A model generated the notes under the pieces. The model did not search any database and had not been told where the DNA came from. It saw only the letters and a list, made by a program, of their open reading frames with translations. The translations under genes and the position numbers were made by a program. Shown one piece after another: positions 58,059 to 64,000 of a DNA stretch of 64,000 bases (positions are counted from its first letter, which is position 1; the number at the start of each line of letters is the position of its first letter). The stretch comes from Austwickia sp. TVS 96-490-7B. GTDB taxonomy: Bacteria; Actinomycetota; Actinomycetes; Actinomycetales; Dermatophilaceae. Where the stretch lies: the NCBI RefSeq assembly GCF_019331795.1, contig NZ_JAHPZL010000007.1:152597-216596 (forward strand), in the 5' to 3' direction.

Positions 58059-59056
58059 CGGCGGCGATCGTCCATAACCTGCCCTCTGTCGAGCCCGGCC
58101 TGGCAGCCTCGCTGTCGGCCGGGCTCGCCCGGGTCGAGGGTTTCCTGGCGGAATGTGTGGACTTAGCGGATCCGTTTCTGGCGCAGGCCAGTGGACACTT
58201 GCTGCGCGCTGGTGGCAAGCGGTTCCGGCCGGTGCTGACGCTGCTGGCTGCTGAGGTGAGTCAGGGGGTCACTGAGGAGGTCGTTCGGGCCGCTGCAGCT
58301 GTCGAACTCACCCATCTGGCATCGCTTTACCACGATGACGTGATGGATGAAGCCGCGGTACGTCGCCATGTGGTCAGTGCCAATGAGGCGTATGGCAATT
58401 CCACAGCGATTCTGGTCGGGGACTTGTTGTTTGGGACGGCCAGTTCGATTGTGGCTGATCTGGGTCCGGAGGCAGTGAAGATTCAGGCGGAGACGTTTGT
58501 GCGGCTCTGCGCTGGTCAGATCCGCGATGCTCGGCCATGCCCTGCCGGTCAGGACCCGTTGGGGTATTACCTTCAGGTTCTTGCCGATAAGACAGGCGTT
58601 CTCATCGCGACAGCGGCGAGGTATGGCGCGATGTTTTCTGGCGGAGATGCTGACACCGTTGACGTCATGCGGCAGTACGGCGAGCGTCTCGGAGTGGCAT
58701 TTCAGCTGGCAGATGACTTGTTGGATATTGCTTCTGAGGGTGCGGAGTCTGGCAAGGTGCCGGGGACGGATCTGCGGGAGGGGGTGGACACGTTGCCGGT
58801 GTTGCGCGTCCGCCAGCTCGCCGATCCCGCAGACGCGGAACTGATAGCTCTGCTGGATTCGGACCTGGGACAGGACGAGGAAGGTGTGGCTCGGGCGCTG
58901 GAGTTGTTGCGGCGTCATCCGGCATTGTCGTGGGCTCGTGAGCAGACCCGTGCGGTGGCTGATGAGGCCCGGTCGTTGCTGGTGTCGCTCCCGCAGGGGC
59001 CTGCTGTCCAGGCTTTGGACGCTCTGGCTGCTGGGGTGGTCGACCGGAGTATTTGA
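58055..59056 (+). CDS. Polyprenyl diphosphate synthase (menaquinone side chain)
   Basis: A 333-aa trans-prenyltransferase that builds the all-trans prenyl tail. First aspartate-rich motif in LYHDDVMDEAAVRR near 97 and second in QLADDLLDIASEGAESGKVPGTDLREG near 223, with GGKRFRPVL near 53 for substrate binding. Coupling to nuoN and the menaquinone genes upstream argue for a heptaprenyl- to nonaprenyl-diphosphate synthase serving menaquinone. Chain length cannot be read by eye. Last gene before a strong terminator. Confidence 0.92.
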   Translation: MTAAIVHNLPSVEPGLAASLSAGLARVEGFLAECVDLADPFLAQASGHLLRAGGKRFRPVLTLLAAEVSQGVTEEVVRAAAAVELTHLASLYHDDVMDEAAVRRHVVSANEAYGNSTAILVGDLLFGTASSIVADLGPEAVKIQAETFVRLCAGQIRDARPCPAGQDPLGYYLQVLADKTGVLIATAARYGAMFSGGDADTVDVMRQYGERLGVAFQLADDLLDIASEGAESGKVPGTDLREGVDTLPVLRVRQLADPADAELIALLDSDLGQDEEGVARALELLRRHPALSWAREQTRAVADEARSLLVSLPQGPAVQALDALAAGVVDRSI

Positions 59057-59077
59057 CGACTCGAGACGTTGTGACGC

Positions 59078-59134
59078 CGAGACGACCCGTGGGAAGACCG
59101 TTCGTGGTTTCCCTGGGTCGTCTCGTCGGTTTTT
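59078..59134 (+). terminator. Strong intrinsic terminator of the nuo operon
   Basis: A perfect 11-bp stem CGAGACGACCC (59078-59088)/GGGTCGTCTCG (59115-59125) continues inward with GGGAA/TTCCC and ACC/GGT to a small loop, and is followed by five Ts at 59130-59134. It begins 21 nt after the prenyl synthase stop. Confidence 0.9.
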
Positions 59135-59408
59135 CTGGCCGTCTGTCGGACAGGGATACCTTGGCCAATCGTCTTGAACGCCAAACAGGTACGCTATCGG
59201 CAACACGGTGCTCTGCATTCTGAGAGGATGCGGATAGGGAGGGACACCGTGGGCAGATGGCGCCTCAGGCTCCAGCTGTCATGAGATGGTGAACTTCGAT
59301 GTCCTCCAGAGAGGTTCATCGCAAGCTCACCTGTCATTACGGGTTCTCTTGACTAGTGTTGGGGGCGGCGTCGGAACACTCCGGGTCGCATAGGTCTAAG
59401 GCGGTCAT
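59135..59408. other. Intergenic region before the TetR gene
   Basis: Together with the terminator this makes a 352-nt gene-free gap. I see no tRNA, small ORF with coding character or strong palindrome. TTGACT at 59349 and other A/T-poor boxes are not convincing promoters. The TetR promoter and any operator should lie here. Confidence 0.5.
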
Positions 59409-60044
59409 ATGTCTCGCGTACCGGCCGAGCAGCGTCGCGAACAACTCATCGATGCGACGATCGAACTTGCCATTCGTGAGGGACTCGCGGCGGCATCAGT
59501 CCGTCGCATCGCTGATGAGGCGAATGTCTCCCTTGGCGTCGTTCACTACTGTTTCAGCAGCAAAGAAGCGCTGCTGAACGCAGTAGCTGAGTCCTTCATC
59601 AAGCCGATCATCGCTGCGGTCAATGAAGCCCTGGAAGATCATGAGGGCACTTTTGAGGAAAAAGCGTATGTGGCGTTCAAGGCTTTTTCCGATCACTGCC
59701 AGGCTCAGCCGGGACGCCAACTGTTGTCCTATGAACTGGCCGCGTGGTCGATTCGTGGCGATGGCGATTCGGCAAGGCTGCTTTACCGCACCTATCAGAG
59801 TGCCATTGAGAAGATGATCACCGAGCATCTCGGGATCACTGGGAGCGAAGGTCTGCCGACACGGACCTTAGCCCGGATGGTCTTGGGGATCTGTGACGGC
59901 GTCATGCTCAGCTGGCTCGTCGACCGAGACGACGAAGCGACGTTCGACGTGCTCCAGGGATTCATTGCCGTCTTGCTGGCGGTCATTGAGCAGGCGCGTG
60001 GCGCTGGATTCTTGACAGTGGCAGACAGCCCAGCCCCGGCCTGA
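59409..60044 (+). CDS. TetR family transcriptional regulator
   Basis: A 211-aa repressor-type regulator. The N-terminal helix-turn-helix (~8-53) reads RREQLIDATIELAIREGLA, then SVRRIADEANVSLGVVHYCF and SKEALLNAVAES, the standard TetR DNA-binding fold. The C-terminal ligand domain has features of the BetI-like group (DGVMLSWLVDRDDEATFDVL). Ligand and targets are unknown; no divergent gene is adjacent, so autoregulation or distant targets are likely. Its 3' end forms a terminator hairpin. Confidence 0.9.
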   Translation: MSRVPAEQRREQLIDATIELAIREGLAAASVRRIADEANVSLGVVHYCFSSKEALLNAVAESFIKPIIAAVNEALEDHEGTFEEKAYVAFKAFSDHCQAQPGRQLLSYELAAWSIRGDGDSARLLYRTYQSAIEKMITEHLGITGSEGLPTRTLARMVLGICDGVMLSWLVDRDDEATFDVLQGFIAVLLAVIEQARGAGFLTVADSPAPA

Positions 60045-60053
60045 CCGGGGCTG
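60031..60053. terminator. Terminator hairpin between convergent TetR and korB genes
   Basis: CAGCCCCGG (60031-60039) pairs with CCGGGGCTG (60045-60053); the TetR stop codon lies in the 5-nt loop. Flanking AGAC/GTCT can extend the stem. Probably terminates the TetR transcript, and possibly korB from the other side. Confidence 0.6.
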
Positions 60054-60106
60054 TCTGGGGACACGGGATATCGCTCCGTGTGGGCCGATCCGGCCAGGCG
60101 GGGCCC

Positions 60107-61195
60107 TCAGGCGACGAACCAAGGGTCCTTACCGGCGAAGAGGGTCTCAAGGTCCTGATCTGAAGGTGGCCCTCCTGCGTCCTCCTGGGCGAAGCTGATC
60201 TGGTCGCGGACCAGGTCGTCGTAGGCGGGCCGGTCCACGCTGCGGAAAATCCCCATTGGGACGCACGCCATGTCTGGGGAGTCAAGAGCTGCCAACGCAA
60301 ACGCCTGCGAGGCGTCCGGGGAGTGGATGTCGAGAGTGACTCCGTCACCCTCAGTGACGTGCTCTTGGGGGAGGAGTTGGAGCCCGCCGCGTCCGTCGGT
60401 GACCACGACTCGGTCCCCGGTCCGTAACGGTGCGCCGTGGGTAAGCCGCAGGATGCGGGCCTCCGCTTGGGTGGCGTCTCGAAGCAGGTCGAAGGCTCCG
60501 TCGTGGAAGATCGGGCAGTTTTGGTAGATCTCCACGAATGAGGTGCCTCGGTGGGCGGCAGCAGCGCGCAGCACATTGGTCAGATGTGCTTTATCGCTGG
60601 CCATGGTGCGAGCCACGAAGGTGCCGCCAGCGCCTAGAGCCACGGCGATCGGGTTGAAGGGTGTGTCCACGGCCCCGGCGGGGGAGGATTTGGTGACCAG
60701 TCCGGCTGGGGAGGTTGGTGAATACTGGCCTTTGGTGAGTCCATAGATCCGGTTGTTGAACAGCAAGATCGTCATGTTGACGTTACGACGGAGTGCATGG
60801 ATCAGGTGATTACCGCCGATGGAGAGGGCATCGCCATCACCGGTGACCACCCATACCGAGAGGTCGGGTCGAGCGGTGGCTAGGCCGGTGGCGATGGCGG
60901 GGGCACGGCCGTGGATGGAGTGCATGCCGTAGCTCTCCACGTAATACGGGAATCGGGAGCTGCATCCGATGCCGGAAACAATGGCGATATTTTCCCGACG
61001 GATCTGCAGTTCGGGAAGGAAAGACTGGAAGGCGGCGAGGATGGCGTAGTCACCGCATCCGGGACACCACCGCACTTCCTGGTCTGAGGTGAAGCTTTTC
61101 TTTGAGAGTTTGTCGCCGTCGGCCAGGCGGGGGACGCCATGGGTGCCGATGCGGGGCATGCCCAAGTGGTGCAGGGCGGATGGGGGGGTCGTCAC
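60107..61195 (-). CDS. korB: 2-oxoglutarate:ferredoxin oxidoreductase subunit beta
   Basis: A 362-aa thiamine-diphosphate subunit. RWCPGCGDYAILAAFQSFLP near 42 holds the CxxC iron-sulfur ligands. VSGIGCSSRFPYYVESYG is near 75. The thiamine-binding GDGDALSIGGNHLIHALRRN with the distal NN is near 118, and YGLTKGQYSPTS near 151. It decarboxylates a 2-oxoacid to the acyl-CoA and reduces ferredoxin. GTG start with AGGAGG located in the end of korA, three bases after the korA stop, so the pair is coupled. 2-oxoglutarate specificity is inferred from the actinobacterial family. Confidence 0.93.
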   Translation of the reverse strand: MTTPPSALHHLGMPRIGTHGVPRLADGDKLSKKSFTSDQEVRWCPGCGDYAILAAFQSFLPELQIRRENIAIVSGIGCSSRFPYYVESYGMHSIHGRAPAIATGLATARPDLSVWVVTGDGDALSIGGNHLIHALRRNVNMTILLFNNRIYGLTKGQYSPTSPAGLVTKSSPAGAVDTPFNPIAVALGAGGTFVARTMASDKAHLTNVLRAAAAHRGTSFVEIYQNCPIFHDGAFDLLRDATQAEARILRLTHGAPLRTGDRVVVTDGRGGLQLLPQEHVTEGDGVTLDIHSPDASQAFALAALDSPDMACVPMGIFRSVDRPAYDDLVRDQISFAQEDAGGPPSDQDLETLFAGKDPWFVA

Positions 61196-61198
61196 GGG

Positions 61199-63112
61199 TC
61201 AGGCCTCCTGTCGTGCGGTGCGCAGCGCCGCCGAACCGAGAAGGTCGGCGATCTGGCCTTCGAGGATCTCGCGCATCTGTCCAGGAACGAACGGAAGTCC
61301 GCGGACCTGGGTGATGGAGTGGATGTCGACCAGGTACGTGCCCCGCAGAATGAGGGCGAGCTGGCCGGTGTTCATTTCAGGAAGGACCACACGGCGGTAG
61401 CGTCGCAGGACCTCACCGGTATTAGCCGGGAACGGGGACAGATGCCGGAAATGGGCTTGGGCGATGGCTAAGCCATCCCGGCGGAGATTACGCACGGCGG
61501 CAGTGATCGGTCCGTACGTCGAACCCCAACCGATGACGAGTAGGTCTGCGTCATTCGTGGGGTCGTCCACGTGGAGTGGGGGAATGTCCTTGGCCATTCC
61601 GGCAACTTTGGCGCAGCGCAGCCTTGTCATCCGTTCGTGGTTGAGCGGATCATAGGAGATGCTGCCGTCGCCATCAGCCTTTTCGATACCACCGATGCGA
61701 TGTTCCAGTCCGGGGGTGCCGGGGATGGCCCAGGGGCGGGCCAGCGTGTGTGGGTCGCGGGCGAAGGGGTGGAAGACCGGGGTGCCTTGCTCGTCGGTGG
61801 CGTTGGGGCCGGTGGCGAAGTTGGGGGTGATGGTGGGGAGCGAACTCAGATCAGGGAGATGCCAGGGTTCTGATCCGTTGGCGAGATACCCGTCGGTGAG
61901 CAGGATGACTGGGTGTCGGTAGGTGACAGCGAGTCGGGTCGCTTCGTAGGCGGCGTCGAAGCAGTCGGTGGGGGAGGACGCCGCGACCACGGCGACGGGG
62001 GAATCACCGTTGCGGCCGTGAAGTGCTTGGAGGAGGTCGGATTGTTCGGTCTTGGTAGGCAGCCCAGTAGAGGGTCCGCCGCGTTGGACGTCGACGATCA
62101 CCAAGGGCAGCTCGGTGCTGACGGCGAGGCCGATCGTTTCGCTTTTGAGGGCTAGGCCGGGTCCGCTGGTGGTGGTGACGCCGAGTGCTCCACCAAAACT
62201 GGCGCCCAGCGCGATTCCAGCGCCGGCGATCTCATCTTCGGCCTGCAGTGTGGTGACGCCGTATCTCTTGAGACCGGACAAGGTATGCAGGATGTCCGAG
62301 GCGGGGGTGATGGGGTATGACCCGAGGACCAGTGGGAGTCCGGCGCGATGTGCGGCGGCAACCAGGCCGTAGGCGGTGGCCACGTTGCCGGTGATGTTGC
62401 GATATTGCCCTGGAGGCATGGGTGCGGCATCGACGACGTACTGCACGTCGAAAGCTTCGGTGGTCTCTCCGTAGTTCCAGCCAGCTTCAAGGGCAGTGAG
62501 GTTGGCTGCAAGCAGCTCTGGGGTGTGCCCGAACTTGCTGGCGAGGAATTTCTTGGTGCCGTCGACATTGCGGCTATACATCCAGGAGAGCAGACCCAGC
62601 GCGAACATGTTCTTCGCGCGGCTTTTCTCTTTGCGGGTGAGCCCGAATTCTGCGAGGGCTTCGACGGTGATCGACGTCAGGGGGACGGGGAGCACCCGAT
62701 AGGTTTCGAGGCTGCCGTCGTGCAACGGGTCGCTGGTGTAGCCCACCTTGGCGAGGTTGCGGGTGGTGAACTCATCGGAGTTGACCAGGATCATCGCGCC
62801 GCGGGGTAGGTCATCTAGGTTGGCTTTGAGTGCGGCGGGGTTCATCGCGACAAGAACGTCGGGTGAGTCCCCAGGGGTGAGTACGTCGAAGTTCGCGAAG
62901 TGGAGTTGGAAGCTGCTCACGCCGAGGAGGGTCCCTTGAGGGGCGCGGATCTCGGCGGGGAAGTTGGGCAGGGTGGCGAGGTCGTTGCCCAGCCCGGCGG
63001 TGTCGGAGGTGAACCGGTCCCCGGTCAATTGCATGCCGTCACCGGAGTCGCCGGCGAATCGGATGACGACGCGGTCGACAGAACGCACCGGTGTGGTCTC
63101 GTTGCTGCTCAT
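61199..63112 (-). CDS. korA: 2-oxoglutarate:ferredoxin oxidoreductase subunit alpha (gamma-alpha fusion)
   Basis: A 637-aa protein. N-terminal gamma domain (~12-190): FAGDSGDGMQLTGDRF, APQGTLLGVSSFQLHFA and MNPAALKANLDDLPRG. Then the pyrimidine-binding alpha domain: GSYPITPASDILHTLS near 270, QAEDEIAGAGIALGASFGG near 291, TTSGPGLALKSETIGLAV near 312 and DVQRGGPSTGLPTKTEQSDL near 337. Domain order and length match actinobacterial KorA. It forms an anaerobic-type, oxygen-tolerant alternative to 2-oxoglutarate dehydrogenase in relatives. ATG start; divergent from the NuoB-like gene. Confidence 0.93.
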   Translation of the reverse strand: MSSNETTPVRSVDRVVIRFAGDSGDGMQLTGDRFTSDTAGLGNDLATLPNFPAEIRAPQGTLLGVSSFQLHFANFDVLTPGDSPDVLVAMNPAALKANLDDLPRGAMILVNSDEFTTRNLAKVGYTSDPLHDGSLETYRVLPVPLTSITVEALAEFGLTRKEKSRAKNMFALGLLSWMYSRNVDGTKKFLASKFGHTPELLAANLTALEAGWNYGETTEAFDVQYVVDAAPMPPGQYRNITGNVATAYGLVAAAHRAGLPLVLGSYPITPASDILHTLSGLKRYGVTTLQAEDEIAGAGIALGASFGGALGVTTTSGPGLALKSETIGLAVSTELPLVIVDVQRGGPSTGLPTKTEQSDLLQALHGRNGDSPVAVVAASSPTDCFDAAYEATRLAVTYRHPVILLTDGYLANGSEPWHLPDLSSLPTITPNFATGPNATDEQGTPVFHPFARDPHTLARPWAIPGTPGLEHRIGGIEKADGDGSISYDPLNHERMTRLRCAKVAGMAKDIPPLHVDDPTNDADLLVIGWGSTYGPITAAVRNLRRDGLAIAQAHFRHLSPFPANTGEVLRRYRRVVLPEMNTGQLALILRGTYLVDIHSITQVRGLPFVPGQMREILEGQIADLLGSAALRTARQEA

Positions 63113-63337
63113 AGGTGGCGTTTCCGAACCTCTGTGTTGGATGGCGGTGGGGGTCCGGGCCGATACCGCCGTGGACGGGCCCGTAGGTCGTCGGTGCTCC
63201 CCCGTGGTGCGTCAATCCTAGGCGTCGGGACAGGGGAGGTGGCCACCGGGCGACAGTGGATGAAGTCGCTGTGACCTGGATCAAAGTTGGGTATCGGCGC
63301 TGGTGGGCGCAGGTCATGCCTAGAGATGAGGGGGAGA

Positions 63338-63343
63338 TAGGCT
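63338..63343 (+). promoter_or_regulatory. Candidate -10 (TAGGCT) for a leaderless NuoB-like transcript
   Basis: TAGGCT is followed by exactly 6 nt and the ATG at 63350. No ribosome-binding site. The 237-nt gap 63113-63349 should also hold the korA promoter, which I could not place. Confidence 0.45.
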
Positions 63344-63349
63344 GATGAC

Positions 63350-63754
63350 ATGTCTGCCTCCTGTGAGCCCCGGTTGCGGGTGCGTTCCGTTGGGCTGCCG
63401 TTGGCGTGCTGTGCAGTGGAGGTCGCTGCAGCCCGGCGACTCTTGGCTGGGACACCAGATGCAGAGACGTCGACCGCCTCGGACGTCGTAGTGGTGGCGG
63501 GGACGGTGACCGACGTGATGGCGGCGTCGATCAGGTCCGAGTATGACGATGTGCGTGAACGTACCGGTGCGGACGTTCCGGTAGTGGCATTCGGGTCATG
63601 TGCGATCTCCGGTGGTCCTTATTGGGACTCGTACGCAGTGTGCCGGGGCGTCGCGCAGATCCTGCCAGTTGATGTCTGCGTCCCCGGATGCCCCCCTCGG
63701 CCGGAGGCTCTGATTGAGGCGCTCGGATCCCTCGGGTCCACGGAAGGGGATTGA
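63350..63754 (+). CDS. Short NuoB-like iron-sulfur subunit (second copy)
   Basis: A 134-aa paralogue of NuoB, about 50 residues shorter than the operon copy at 42.5 kb. All four cluster ligands are kept: tandem cysteines in PLACCAVEVAAARRLL, Cys in FGSCAISGGPYWDS and Cys in [17 protein letters not shown]. It also has the GxVxxVxAAS-type middle strand (VAGTVTDVM). This is the small subunit shape seen in energy-converting hydrogenases and non-canonical complex-I modules as well as NuoB. Followed by an overlapping NuoC-like gene and divergent from korAB. Confidence 0.85.
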   Translation: MSASCEPRLRVRSVGLPLACCAVEVAAARRLLAGTPDAETSTASDVVVVAGTVTDVMAASIRSEYDDVRERTGADVPVVAFGSCAISGGPYWDSYAVCRGVAQILPVDVCVPGCPPRPEALIEALGSLGSTEGD

Positions 63755-64000
63755 TGTCCATGGCGGTGGAGCGGGTGTCCCCTCAACAGTGGGTTGACGT
63801 GATGTCAGCTCGGTACGACGACGGTTTCACTGTCTTGGAGACTCTGGCGGCAGTAGACGCTCATGACGGTGCGGAGCCCGTGGGTCTGGACGTGGTTGCG
63901 ATCTTGTTCGATCCGAGGCCGGGTGCCATCCGACGTCACCAGGTATGGACTCGCGTGCCTGATGAGGATCGGCTGGAGAGCCTCGCCTCGATCTGGCCGG
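63754..64000 (+). CDS. NuoC-like 30-kDa subunit (3' truncated by window)
   Basis: Only the first 82 codons are present. The ATG overlaps the stop of the NuoB-like gene (TGATG), with GGAAGGGGA upstream. The visible part follows the NuoC domain: a start with RYDDGFTVLETLAAVDA, a central LDVVAILFDP strand and the segment RVPDEDRLESLASIWP that in NuoC directly precedes the ERE.WDxFG signature, here beyond the window edge. It has no long N-terminal extension, unlike the operon NuoC. Confidence 0.75.
   Translation, partial: MSMAVERVSPQQWVDVMSARYDDGFTVLETLAAVDAHDGAEPVGLDVVAILFDPRPGAIRRHQVWTRVPDEDRLESLASIWP

Overview
The window is a dense, high-GC chromosomal segment of an actinobacterium. Mycothiol conjugate amidase (Mca), DivIC, DUF501, DUF4307, an MptB-type mannosyltransferase, MenJ-type menaquinone reductase, a VapC-PhoH (PhoH2) protein and the gene orders mfd-mazG-eno-divIC-DUF501-ppx and greA-DUF4307-mca-uppS all point to Actinomycetota. 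The overall order and codon use resemble Micrococcales. A motile member such as a Dermatophilaceae species is my guess only, prompted by a flagellar hook/cap-like gene. No insertion sequence, prophage, CRISPR array or rRNA was seen. Almost everything is chromosomal core.

Layout. 1-10.2 kb: 3' end of mfd, gamma-glutamyltransferase, a SurA-N-like lipoprotein, mazG, an N,N-dimethylformamidase-like lipoprotein wedged before enolase, divIC, DUF501 and ppx/gppA. 10.3 kb: a tRNA with anticodon UAA and an unusually short variable loop. 10.5-14.5 kb: a Bax-inhibitor-1 membrane protein, a small unknown gene, a probably frameshifted lipoprotein and an amino-acid permease. 14.7-17.2 kb: an isolated 822-aa gene whose first half reads like FlgK and second half like FliD, preceded by a candidate sigma-28-type promoter. 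17.2-25.8 kb: msrA, greA, DUF4307, mca, a small membrane protein, uppS, mptB, phoH2 and a cell-wall lytic-like protein with a 7 x 21-nt coding repeat.

25.8-35 kb: coaA diverges from glmS, followed by acpS, nnr (NAD(P)HX repair), an alpha/beta hydrolase and the t6A tRNA-modification group tsaE-tsaB-rimI-tsaD. 35-42 kb: a degenerate PfkB-like protein, then menaquinone genes menD, menF, menG/ubiE and menJ with a GNAT acetyltransferase. 42.1-59.1 kb: a complete, translationally coupled nuoABCDEFGHIJKLMN operon, closed by a polyprenyl diphosphate synthase gene and a strong intrinsic terminator. These last two blocks form one respiratory theme: make menaquinone, saturate and prenylate it, and reduce it with complex I.

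59.4-64 kb: a TetR regulator, then korAB (2-oxoglutarate:ferredoxin oxidoreductase) on the minus strand, diverging from a second, short NuoB-like gene and the start of a NuoC-like gene that runs off the window. This suggests a second, perhaps ferredoxin-linked, complex-I-like module next to the ferredoxin-reducing enzyme. Across the window a TAGNCT hexamer recurs exactly 6-7 nt before start codons that lack a Shine-Dalgarno sequence, and 6 nt before the tRNA, which suggests leaderless transcripts.
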